Assembly (NCBI RefSeq): GCF_004193775.1
Contig: NC_041003.1
Span: 25,622,713-25,686,712, forward strand
DNA from: Glycine soja
Taxonomy: Eukaryota; Streptophyta; Magnoliopsida; Fabales; Fabaceae
Length of the DNA: 64,000 nucleotides
Direction of reading: 5' to 3'
Shown here: piece after piece, positions 12,265 through 23,522 of the stretch
How positions within the stretch are numbered: the stretch's first letter is position 1
Layout of the letters: each line of letters opens with the position of its first letter
Notes under the pieces: generated by a model
The model's input: the letters and a program-made list of their open reading frames with translations, nothing else
Told to the model about the DNA's origin: nothing
Database searches by the model: none
Translations under genes and position numbers: made by a program

Positions 12265-13688
12265 CTAATTTCGAAAGTTAATCCTATAGAAGCCACTATG
12301 CCTTCAATCTCATGTGCAAGTCTTCCAAATTTGTCAACCTTTCTCTCATGAGAGGCCAACTTCAACTTAGTATGTTCCTCCAAATAATTAAAATTAATTA
12401 AGTAAATTAAAATGATAAATATTTATTCAAATATGTTATAATTAAATAAATAACTACCTCCCATGCCCAAACTCTAGCCGTCACATGATCAGCATATGAC
12501 GTCAACACTAATGTATGATGCAGCACGCCTGGAAAACCCTCTGTATTAGCACCTACAGGATCTGTAACTAGCTCGTGAGGCTCCTTTTGAACCTCATCAG
12601 TAGCATGATCTGTAACACCCTCTACCCCATACATATATGTACTAATAATAAAAGGAATAGGAATGCAAAATTAATTAAAAGTTTTTAAAACACATTTAAA
12701 TAAAAGCATTTCAAAAGGGTAAAAGGCTCACATTTACTTTTCTAACATCATAATAGAACTTATCCAAATAAAAAATCATCTAGGCTCAAAACAAGGTCGT
12801 CTAAGACTTCATGCAATTAATATAAAAACCTATGCCTCAATGTCACATTTTATCAAAACATTGTGTTCCAGCGTACTCTAGCATGAGGTTCTCTATAGCC
12901 ATCCACCTAACCATATGCTCCCACGAACACAAAGTTCAAGATCATCACAAGATCCTAACACAAATAGCACACGGGGAGTGAGTTATCACATTCCTAACTA
13001 ATAGAGAGAAACCTCGACGAGCGCCCAGGAGTACTTGACAAGACAAACCACACACTAGTAAATCAAGTCACTCTCACCAGGTAAAATCATAGGGAGACCA
13101 GTTAGGGTCACGTTATTTTGTGAGAATGCTCCAACCATGTGGGATCGGCACAAGCTTAAAGGAGCACTCAAACTGGGTGTATTTACCCCCAAGGCCTAGA
13201 CTCCGAAGAGTCCGTCAGGACCTCTCCTTCCTGATTTAGGTCCAACCCAGAAAATATTTTAGCATACAGACTCTATCTATGAATTGTATAAAACATACGA
13301 CTCCTCAATTGTTCTTGAAATGATTTTATCTCATCGCGCTTGTGATTAAACTCATTGGGTCCCCACAGTAGTTCCCATCATAATACTCATCGCGCATTAA
13401 CTCATCACCCTTAAAGGGTCATATATCCATGTGATTATATGATTCATAGCTCATAACTCAATGCACACAACATCTCAATGCACATATATATTACAAGTCA
13501 ATACATACTCAATTTATCATACACACTCGGTCTCAATCATAATGGTATAATCCCAAAGTAACATGTCATCACACCTCATGAATCATATACACTTTACCTA
13601 TGAATTATGCAATACACGCAATTACTCAATTGTTTTCAAAATCATTTTAACTCGTCACGCTTCAAAGTGATTCAACTCACCGAGTTCC

Positions 13689-14905
13689 TGTTAGGACTTT
13701 TTGGCAAGCATACCAATAGCCGTTGTAGGTTTCAAATTTATAAAAGAGTTCGTCTCCACAGGGATTTGAGTTACTTAATTCATTCAGATAAAGGTTATCA
13801 GTTTATTAGTTATGTACAAATTCAACCGAATGTCATTTGGTTTTGGTTTAACTAATTGAAAGTAAAAGAATAGTAAAAATAACACATTTACAGAAATAAC
13901 GGAATTAATGGAAACACAAAAATAATAGAATTCAGTGCGTTGGAAATGCGGAAATTGCAGAAATTAATTCAAGAAAACATAGGATTGGATTTCATCGTTT
14001 ATACCCTTAGTATCTTAATAAGATTAACATGTATATATCATTTTCTAACATTATTGATGCACACATAATTATCCCAAGTCAATTCCTCGCACTTGGAACC
14101 TAAGAACATTTACTTAATATCGATCCCTTGCATATACAGTAAATATCCCAGCATTACAATTATATTCTCGTGCTTTTTGCAATCAAAATGTTGTGCTCTA
14201 TTCCTAGCAACGTAACATAGAGAGTAAAATCATTTGGTTCAAATTCTAAGATTACTTTCCAATCTCACTTAAATATCCAATTTCATGACATTAATGATCA
14301 GATAGAATCAAGCATTAAGAGTAGAATGAAATTACCAATAATGAGTAGAAAATATTAATACATATATAAAATCAAAAGGGATACATAAGGGTATAAAAAT
14401 TACATCCAATCTTTAAGAAAAACTAATTGATTATTGTGCAGAGCACAAGACTAACAAGAGAAATGACGAAGGAAGTGACCCACGGTCACAACTCTGCAGC
14501 GCCTCGGCTCCACTTTTCCTCTTCTCCTTCTTCTTCTACGTTTTTCTAAGGAATTCAGGTTGTTGGTCAATGCTATTTTCCTTTCCCTGCATGGATTTTT
14601 ATAGAAAAATCCATCTAGTGGAGGGGGAACTCACCCAGGCGAGCTGGAACTCGCCCAAGTGAGCTTGTAACATAGGCCTGAAGGAATCAGCTCGCCCAGG
14701 CAAGTGGCTTGCTTATGGCTGAAGTTTTCTCTTTAGCCCAAGCGAGCCAGATGCTAGCCTGGGCGAATTTAGGGTCATAAACCTTCATGAAATGACCATT
14801 TTGCCCTCCTTTAAAGCTTTGATCCTGGATCCATCAAACAACCATCAAAAACCTATAGAATCATGGATGAATCTTTCATATTTAAGCAACAATATTAGTG
14901 AATAT

Positions 14906-14967
<62 letters not shown>

Positions 14968-15061
14968 ACTATATTTAAGGGTAGTTTGGAAGAAAACTAT
15001 TACAATCAAAGGATAAGTGCTAACAATTTAATCCCAAACAACTAAAATTTGGCACTTATCA
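13689..15061 (-). mobile_element. Nested solo LTR, TSD GTTCC
   Basis: This 1,373-bp insert runs from TGTTAGGAC to CTTATCA on the plus strand and has 5-bp duplications GTTCC at 13684-13688 and 15062-15066. It lies inside the solo LTR 12611-16366. On the minus strand it begins TGATAAGTGCC and has CTATAAAA (14597-14604) downstream of GCTCGCC-type palindromes near 14630-14770, so the promoter points to the minus strand. No coding sequence. I call it a solo LTR, but a short non-autonomous element is possible. Confidence 0.75.
14909..14962. repeat. (TA)n microsatellite
   Basis: About 27 uninterrupted TA dinucleotides inside the nested LTR. Length is likely variable between individuals. Confidence 0.95.
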
Positions 15062-16536
15062 GTTCCCACAGTGGATCTCATCACAATACCCGTCGCGCAA
15101 AAACTTGTCACCCTTAAAGGATCTTATAATTGTGTGATATCACAGTTCATAATCTCAATACATACAACATCTCAATCCACATGTATCTCACCATTCATCA
15201 TAGGTTCAATTTGTCATTTACTCACAATTTGAATCACTATTTCATAATCTCAATATAACAATTTATCATGTCAATCTAGCAAATCTTGTCCAAAGTACAA
15301 ATAATTTATACAAAAATGCTTCTCACAAGATGGGGGGTAAAATTTCACACAATCATATCAAAATTAATGAATCAAAATCATAGGTCAAAAACACAAAAAC
15401 GCTAAGAGCACTCAATTTTATCAACCAATTCGCATCAGGACATCAATTGGTCCATCAAACACAACAATCTTGTATTTATAATCGCAAAGGACAAATTATA
15501 ATTCAATAAACATCCTAAAATAAACCTCAATTTAATCCTCTAAGGATCCCTACACATGTTCATTCTAACCCCAATTGCAATAAACTCATCACTTACCTCT
15601 AAACATGCTCACGTGTGTATTTCGGTAGCAATAGCGGCATCTCTAGCGGTTCCTTGAGATTTCTCTAGCTTTTCCTCTGGTTGCTTTGCTAGGGTTTTCA
15701 AGCGTTAGAGAGAAGAAGAAGGGATTGAAGCCTTCATTCCGCTATCCCCGTTTGAGCACGATTTAGCTCTCCACAGATAGTATTTTGCAAATCCCAACGG
15801 TGGGGATGTGCGACAATGCATCCCGAACCTCGTGTCCAAATTTCACAATGATACAACTGTTAAAGAGTCTAGGATCATAGTTTTATTGGGATAGGTTTGG
15901 GTGTATGCAGGAAAAACAAAGAGTTACGTGCAAGGTCCATTTCCCTCATCACATGCATTATATCACAAATCCCAACGGTAGGTATGTGGTGTATGTGGGA
16001 AAAAAGAGAGGGTTTTGGGAGAGGGGGAAGGGAAAACGAATTTGAGAGGAAGAGAAAGCGTTGAGACTTATCGTTAGTCTGAAAACTAAACTAATATATT
16101 TCTATTTATAGCTAGGATACTCTCAACCTATTATTTACTATACTATTCTTTATTTTTATTATTTTATAAACAGAAACTCTATTTTATTTCCTATCAAATG
16201 ACTAAATAAAATATTATTTTTATTTCCTTTCAAACTATTATTTTAATTAATAAAGATATTTCTCCTTATTTATTTAATAATAAAAACCCCATCATTTTTC
16301 TAAAACTCTATTTATTTTTAAATAAAAATCCTTTTTAATTTAATTTACGAAAATGGGGTGTTACATGATCCACATGGTCAACATCCTCGGCAATAGCTAC
16401 AGTTACCCGTTTTTTGTGTCGATGTTGTCAGCCTTTGACGATGAGAGGCTTCTTCCTCATCACCAGTAACTTGTCTATCTAAGGTTCTTCCTAAAACTTT
16501 ACCTAAATTCTGACGCAATCCTCTGATTCTAACCAT

Positions 16537-17639
16537 AATCTACAAATTCTCACTTTAATATCAATTGATGTCGTCGTTCAAATAATAGTTGAGTTTCATA
16601 TTTCATAACAAAAATGTTTTTATTCTATTACTCCAAAACTAACTAACAAAGTAACTAGAAAATATTCTAAAACCCTACTATATTATTAAATGTAGTGTAT
16701 TTTAACAAATGTAATAAAAAAAATTAAAATTAACATTAAATGATTAATCTACCAAACTAAAATATATCATCAAAATTAAACTACAAATTTATTTTAAATA
16801 TTGAGTAAATTACTATTTAAAAAATCATAAATAAGTATTTAATTATTTTATAAATCAATGTACAAAATCATTTTTAAAATTTTTATACTTTAAATCAGTA
16901 TTTCATGCAAACTAAAATATATGATCAAAATCAAAGTATAATTTTATTTTGAAATTTAAATAAATGAATATTTCAAAATTTTATAAATAACTATTTTAAT
17001 CCTTTTATATATTTATAAATGAATGAAGAAATTCATTTAAATATTTTTTATACTTCAAATCACTATTTATATAAATATTTAATAGTATTAATGTAGTAAT
17101 ATTTATACAAATATATTAATAAAAATATTTTTCTTATACAATATTGACTATTTTTGTTTAAATAAATTTTAAAATATATACATTATAAAAATTGGGAATT
17201 TTTGTTATTTAAATATTTTATAAATAAATTTTTAAAATAAAATTATACATTAATTTTAAATAAACAAAATTATTATATAAAAAATTATAAAATTAACAAA
17301 AATACGCATTAGCAATCTGTGTCCTTATGGGTTTAGCACAATCAAAAAAATAAAATAAAAATAAAAAAACACAGACAGGGACTCATAATGGGTAGGCAAG
17401 ATGAATGGTGAATCTCGACGGAGGGGAGGGGACAAACTTGCAACACAACAGGGAAGGGAAGGAGGAGTTGTGTCATGGCGCAACAGGGAAGCGAGGGCAG
17501 AGTTCGATCGCGTGAATGGTGTATGGAAGAGTTGTGTGTATTTCATTTTTAACTGAAGGATGCTTTTGAAATTTGACTTATTATGCTGGGAATAGAAGAA
17601 ATTTTAAGAGTGCAGAAAGAATATCCCATTTTATGGCAT
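16537..17639. other. AT-rich intergenic stretch
   Basis: Very A/T-rich, with many short TTTAAATA-like words. I see no gene, terminal repeat or conserved protein. The 73-codon minus frame at 17325-17546 has no recognisable motif. Confidence 0.5.
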
Positions 17640-17773
17640 ACTTTCTTAATAATCAAGTCAAGGTTAGCTGAAATCAACCTCGAATGAGGTTAGCCAAAAA
17701 CAACGACAATCGAGATCGACCAGAAAATAAATCTAATTAAGGTTGGCTAAAATTAACCATAGATGGGGTTGGT
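17640..17773. repeat. Minisatellite, ~26-bp unit, left part
   Basis: About five diverged units of the type AGGTTGGCTAAAATTAACC. The same array continues at 50385. It is interrupted by the element that begins at 17774. Confidence 0.8.
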
Positions 17774-18613
17774 TGTGACACCCTCTACCCCAAGATGCAT
17801 ATAAATGAGAAAAATATAAAAAATGCATAATCAAATGAAATCAATCTTATTCAATAAAATTGTAAGTAAATCCACATGGGTAAAAGGTCCACATTCGCTT
17901 CACTATTACTAAATAAAACTTATCACAAACATTTCCAGCGCAAAATAAGGTCGTTCAAATTTACAAAAAAACTCAAGTTAAGCAGAAGAATAAAATAAAA
18001 TAACATGTTCGGAACATCATACAATTAAAATAGGAACTCATGCCCCAATGTCACATCCTATTAGAGCATTGTGTTCTAGTGTCCCCTAGCAAGAAATTCC
18101 TTAAAGTAATCCACCTTGTCATCTGTTCCCACGAAAGTATACATGTATGATATAAATATAACAATAATATAATTATGAGAATAATATAGGTACAACAAGA
18201 CTCAACTTTGGCATAATTTGCACCATTTCAACACTCATCACGTAACATCACTCGCCCTAGAATTTAATCACAAATCAAATTTCACGCCTTCATGATTAAT
18301 CACATATTCAAGACGATAAATTTCAAATACAATACCGCATGTCACACTTACACAATTCATTACACATCATCACATAACAAGTCAAAATGATCATTACACA
18401 AGTATTATGCAACAGACATACTAAGACTCAAACCTATGTGCAATGTGGTACCATGTCAGTGAAAAACCTCGCGAGGCGCCTAGGAGTACATGACAAGACG
18501 GACCACACTCTGGAAGTTAGGTCACTCACACTAGGTGAAATCATAGGGAGACTAATTAGGGTCACTCTATTTTGCGAGAATGCTCCAACCATATGGAATC
18601 AGCATAGCATAGG

Positions 18614-20264
18614 TGTCGCAACCTACCCTTCGGCGGGAGGGCGACGCGTGACTCGCGGGATGCGTGTTCCACGAAAGGAATACGCGCGGAGTCGCCACCA
18701 ACGTTTATTTGAGGAAAACGTCGGAAAAAACCGGAAAAGACGCGATCTACGAACTTTTTAGTGAAAGGTTCGGGAGTTGTATTTACGCACGGGGAAGGTA
18801 TTAGCACCCCACACGCCCGTCTCAAGGGACGGCAGCCTTTAATCGAATGTGCAAACATGACTTTGATTTTTATGTTCCCTTTTATGTTCTTATATCCTTT
18901 ATACCCTTTTTTATATTTTTCTTTTTTGTGGTCGACAAGGGTGTTTCCCTTTGCTCCTACGTATTCCTCAATTTGGGATGAGAAAATCAGACCTACGTAG
19001 TTCTTTTTTATCAAGTGATTCTTTTTTACTTTAAGAGGTGATTATTTTAAGGCGTTGGACCTTAAAAATGATCCATTTTACTTAGTGAGAAAATGAAATG
19101 ACAAACTTCAAAAGCCTATTTTTATGGACGAGCTTGACTAGGCGAATTGATTTTAGCCTTTAGTTTCACTTTAGTTATTAATCAATTCGATTAAGAATGA
19201 GAAATCCCAAAGAGAAAACGTCCGATTGATTTTCCGCTTTATTCTACTAAAAGATGTCTTTTTGATTATTATATTATTTTTTACCTCTTTTTGATTTCCA
19301 ACGTGGTTACGGCACGATCGAACGGTCGGAATTTATTTTAACCGAAGTTAATGGATAATACAATTCAAACGTTCGGTGGAAATTTATTTTATTTTTAAGT
19401 TAAACGAGAAATGACTTAAGTAAAATGGCTTAAGCACGTCAACAGGGGGTATAAAAAGTAAACAAAACGAGAATAAAAATGCACGAAACACAATGTGGAC
19501 CACTACGGGCACATAGAATGAATCGAAAAGCTTGGTTCGAGGTACTTACCCGTTGAAGATCGAAGAACGATGAAGAACGAATGAAGAACGTCGAAGAACG
19601 GTTGAAATCTTTGCGAAATTCCTCACGGAAAACGTTACGGAAACGTTTCGGAAGCGCCTCGGCTTAGATTTCCTTCACGGAAACAATTTTTCCAAGCAAA
19701 TTCGAAAGAGAGAGAAGTGCCTAAGGGCTGAACCCCTTCTTCTTCCCTTCCTCCCCTATTTATAGCAAAATAGGGGAGGTGGTTGCCGCCCAGCTCGCCC
19801 AGGCGAGCAGGGTTGCTTCCTCCAGAAGCAACCGCCTTCTGGAGGAATATTCTGGAGGGCCCAAGTGGGCCTGGGTGCTATTTGCACCCCCATTTTTACT
19901 AAGTACACCCCCTCTGCTGTTTTTTTTTGGTGACTCTTTTTTCGTAAAGTTACGGAAACTTACGAATTTCGTAACGATACTTGTTTTCTTTCCGTAATGT
20001 TACGGAACCTTGCGGATTACATAATCATCCCCTTTTTGACTTACGGAATGTTACGGAACCTCACTTAATTATGCAACGATGCTTCCATTTGATTTCCGGT
20101 GTGTCACGGAAACTTACGGATTGTGCATCAATATTTTTTATATTTTCCGGCATGTCCTGAAATTTCACAAATTGCCTAATGATGGGTGCCAAGCACCTCA
20201 CGAGGACCAAAGAATGGTCACACGTCATCGAGCAAAGGTCCCCGGACGAAATTAGGGTATGACA
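18614..20264 (-). repeat. Ogre 3' LTR (left)
   Basis: 1,651 bp; on the minus strand TGTCATACCC ... GGTTGCGACA. Near-identical to 36208-37859. A minus-strand TATA box CTATAAATAG lies at 19756-19765, with the palindrome GCTCGCCCAGGCGAGC at 19793-19808 just upstream of it. Apparent reading frames inside it (for example 18562-19014) are LTR sequence, not genes. Confidence 0.95.
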
Positions 20265-20281
20265 GTTGCCCCTCTTTACTT
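20265..20281 (-). promoter_or_regulatory. Ogre polypurine tract
   Basis: Minus strand AAGTAAAGAGGGGCAAC directly before the 3' LTR start TGTCATACC. It would prime plus-strand DNA synthesis. Confidence 0.85.
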
Positions 20282-20720
20282 GTCTTTTATTGGAGATAAA
20301 AGGAAAGTAAAGATAAGACACTAATTTCGTCCCTCTCGATTTGACGAGAGTCGCAGGTGACCATAAAATCTCCACATGCAAATGACTTGTTGTTCCCAAA
20401 ATTTCACAAATTGCCTAATGATGGGTGCCAAGCACCTCACAAGGACCAAAGAATGGTCGCTTGTCATCAAGCAAAGGTCCCCGAAAATCGGTGCATGACA
20501 CTAATTTCGTTCCTCTCGGTTGACGAGAGTCGCGGGTGACCATGACTTGTCGCTCCTAGAATTTCACAAATTGCCTAATGATGGATGCCAAGCACCTCAC
20601 AAGGACCAAAGAATGGTCGCATGTCATCAAGCAAAGGTCCCCGAAAATCAGTGTATGACACTAATTTCGCTCCTCGAGAGTCGCGGGCGACCATGAAATT
20701 TCCACATGTAAATGACTTGT
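20282..20720. repeat. Copies of the LTR end inside the Ogre 3' region
   Basis: The last ~100 bp of the left LTR (ATTTCACAAATTGCC ... GCAAAGGTCCCC) reappear at about 20400-20480 and 20559-20643, each followed by CATGACACTAATTTCG or similar and a GACGAGAGTCGCGGG segment. Spacing is about 160 bp. Confidence 0.85.
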
Positions 20721-20835
20721 TGTTCCCGGAGGAACAAAAGGTGCAGAAGACTATGTCAGCCTCTGCATGCTATCAAGCGTTCTGTCTTACAGATAGCAAA
20801 AGAATGTTTATACGGATAACCACTCGGGTATTTCC

Positions 20836-21455
20836 GCGTATCATCGGGCCCGCCGCCTCTGGATGATACAAGGGTGCAGAATGACCAAACTTGGTCTCTG
20901 CGTATCATCGGGCCCGCCGCCTCTGGATGATACAAGGGTGCAGAATGACCAAACTTGGTCTCTGCTTGTCATCGGGCCCGCCGCCTCTGGATGACAAAAG
21001 GGTGCGAATAACCATAAGGTATCTCCGCGTATCATCGGGCCCGCCGCCTCTGGATGATACAAGGGTGCAGAATGACCAAACTTGGTCTCTGCTTGTCATC
21101 GGGCCCGCCGCCTCTGGATGACAAAAGGGTGCGAATCACCATAAGGTATCTCCGCGTATCATCGGGCCCGCCGCCTCTGGATGATACAAGGGTGCAGAAT
21201 GACCAAACTTGGTCTCTGCTTGTCATCGGGCCCGCCGCCTCTGGATGACAAAAAGGGTGCGGATAACCGTAAGGTATCTCCGCGTATCATCGGGCCCGCC
21301 GCCTCTGGATGATACAAGGGTGCAGAATGACCAAACTTGGTCTCTGCTTGTCATCGGGCCCGCCGCCTCTGGATGACAAAAAGGGTGCGGATAACCGTAA
21401 GGTATCTCCGCGTATCATCGGGCCCGCCGCCTCTGGATGATACAAGGGTGCATGT
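20836..21455. repeat. Tandem array with 127-bp higher-order unit (10 monomers of ~63/64 bp)
   Basis: Ten copies of GGGCCCGCCGCCTCTGGATGA occur at about 63-64-bp spacing. After the first two, monomers alternate between two types (ending CAAACTTGGTCTCTG or CATAAGGTATCTCCG), giving a 127-bp dimer. The array lies in the 3' region of the Ogre element. Ogre 3' regions are known to be variable and to seed satellite repeats. Confidence 0.9.
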
Positions 21456-21504
21456 CACATGACCTCAGGGTCAGTATGACAAAGATTATGGGGCGGCCGA
21501 CAAA

Positions 21505-22299
21505 AGCAAGGCTCTTGCTCCTACGTATCCTCCAATGAGGAATTCAGACCTACGTAGTTCTTGATAACTTGTGAGACTTGAAAAGTCTCCATCGGAAAAT
21601 GCTGACATCTCCGGAAAAGGCCAGATGACCACATTGGCCTCTGCTCATCAATCACACTTGGGGTCACTGAATGACGAGGTGCGGATAACCGTAAGGTGTC
21701 TCCGCGGGCTACCAGCTCTTGAGTTATGGCAACAAAAGGCGGTGTGGTCGACAAAAGCGAGGCTCTTGCTCCTACGTATCCTCCAATGAGGAACTCAGAC
21801 CTACGTAGTTCTGGATAACTTGTGAGACTTGAAAAAGTCTCGGTGTTTTCCCACTAAAATGCAAACATGCTTTAGCAAGGAGACAAATATTCCAACTGAT
21901 TTAGAGCAGCATATGCTTTTTTGAGTGAAAAACAATGCGCCTACCGGGGAAGGAGAGTCCGCTGATGAAATCTCCCATAACCATAAATGAGATTTTGGAT
22001 GTTAGCATTTCGTTTCTAAATGACCATTTAGAGGAAACACTGGGTTCGACAAAAATAGAAGAAATCCACTCAAAGTGTATCAATCTCGCACAGGTAAGTG
22101 TTTCATCCTAATTCCGAACCATAGATATGTCATGACTTGACTTTGCAAATTATTTCCTATCAAACCAAAAATTACATGCGTGATCATGGATCAATAGGGC
22201 TTCCCTTGGGGAATGGGGTCTTTTGGTGGTTTCTTCTTTCGGCTTTTGTGTGTTTTTGGCTTTTGATTTTCCTGGCTTTTTCTTTTTCTGTTTGTTTTT

Positions 22300-22334
<35 letters not shown>

Positions 22335-23522
22335 TTTAGTGCGGGGCGAGAAAAAAGGATCGCTAGCGCACGGGATTTTGGTTGGTAATTAAAGGGAGAA
22401 GACCATTTTAGGTCGTGGTTTCCTTTCCTTCCTCTTTTGTTCATTTGGTGACAATTCTGTTTTGTTCAGATATTGTCCGGTCCAAAGACCTCTCTGCACA
22501 TTTCTTCTGTTTTCTTTCGATCCTTGATCAGGAGCTTTCTTTCCTTCTTTTCTCCTTCTTTTTTTTTTTTCTTTCTCCCATTCTTTGATTGGGAATTTTC
22601 TTTCTTTTCTTTTTGCTTTCTCCCACTCTTTGATTGGGAATTTCCTTTCTTTTCCTTTTTTGCTTTCTCTTTGATTGGAATTTTTCCTTCTCTTTCTTTT
22701 TGCTTCCGAGGGTAAGGATTACGGTGAGTCAGGATTTTGGCTCAAGGTTTGTAGAATGGCTAGACATGATACACGTCGGGGTTTGGTTTGGCTCAAGGAT
22801 AAAAGGGTTGCCTTACATTATTTCCATGACACAAAATGCAAAAATGATGATTTGGAAACTTTATGCAAAACTGGTCATGCATGCACCTATGCGGACACTC
22901 AAGTGTCAAATTTTTATGGTCATGTGATGCTAGGGCTCAGGATTCATTTCCTCTATTTTAATAAACCCAATGTTTCCAAAATATGTTCTTTTATCAATTT
23001 GTGCATTCATCCGAGTCCATTTCGGGCGTCCGGGGAAATTTCACAGCATTCACCCTTCAGGTGTAGACACATTTTCCAAAAATTGATTATGATCAATGAA
23101 TTTTTTCAAAGAAAAGTTGGAAATCGTCTCTTTTCAAAAGCATGTCGTTTTTTAGCTAGACAACTTATTTTCTTCTTTTTCTTTTTTTTTCTTTCTCTTC
23201 TTCTTCTTTTTTTTTTCTTTTCTATTTCATTTTCTTTCCTTTTCTATTTTTATTTTTATCATGATTTTTTTGTTTATTTTACATATATACTTTTGGACGA
23301 TGTTCCTAAACGAAGAACTCTACACGGTTCCAGAATTTCAAACATCATTGATAGTAGTGATATATAAATACTAACGCACCAATCTAAACAAAAATGTATG
23401 CGCTGTACAAATGACAATCGAAACAACAAAAACAAACGTTAGTCTCTCAAGTCAAAACAATGACATAGAATAAAAATGACAAAAGAAATATGAAAGAAAA
23501 CATGAATCTGGGGATCTCCCAG
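21505..23522 (-). other. Ogre 3' untranslated region
   Basis: No credible gene. 22291-22333 is a long T run and 22540-22710 is pyrimidine-rich with three copies of CTTTGATTGG(G)AATTT. A near-repeat of about 90 bp (21505-21595 and 21757-21840) carries CTCCTACGTATCCTCC ... CAGACCTACGTAGTTCT, which also occurs in the LTR at about 18954-19003. The 230-codon plus frame at 22675-23367 is low-complexity and antisense to the element. Confidence 0.5.

Larger units (their letters stand above)
12611..16366 (-). mobile_element. Solo LTR of a gypsy element (TGTAACACCC family), TSD TGATC
   Basis: It starts TGTAACACCCTCTACCCC and ends GGGGTGTTACA, flanked by perfect 5-bp duplications TGATC (12606-12610 and 16367-16371). 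No coding sequence is present. Without the nested insert it is about 2.38 kb, close to the 2.58-kb LTR of the related element starting at 17774. Many internal short repeats (CTCATCGCGC ... CACCCTTAAAGG) match that LTR. A TATTTATAGC motif lies near 16106. Strand is assigned from the related element, whose polypurine tract shows minus orientation. A solo LTR arises by recombination between the two LTRs. Confidence 0.8.
12265..16536 (-). pseudogene. Plant mobile-domain (PMD) gene remnant, split by an LTR insertion
   Basis: The N-terminus starts at 16536 with MVRIRGLRQNLGKVLGR, the usual opening of MULE-associated plant mobile-domain proteins. Reading continues to 16372, breaks at the LTR insertion, and resumes at 12605 with DHATDEVQKEPHELV ... 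GFPGVLHHTLVLTSYADHVTARVWAWE, ending at 12458. An 80-bp intron (GTAGTT ... TTTGGAG, 12378-12457) joins it to EHTKLKLASHERKVDKFGR ... EIEGIVASIGL (12377-12265). Homology then stops. A frameshift lies near the GGTAAC around 16400. Family function is unsettled: transposon-carried, and related to host silencing proteins. This copy is clearly dead. Confidence 0.75.

Noticed and set aside
12407..12634. 75-codon frame as a stand-alone small gene
   Set aside because: It is an exon of the split mobile-domain pseudogene running into the LTR.
18562..19014. 150-codon minus frame, also seen at 36138-36608
   Set aside because: Lies in both copies of the Ogre LTR and crosses its boundary; repeated because the LTR is repeated.
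20841..21248. Several short frames with repeated peptides
   Set aside because: Produced by the 127-bp tandem array; not genes.
22675..23367. 230-codon plus-strand open frame
   Set aside because: Antisense in the Ogre 3' region, rich in Phe/Leu from pyrimidine runs, with no domain.
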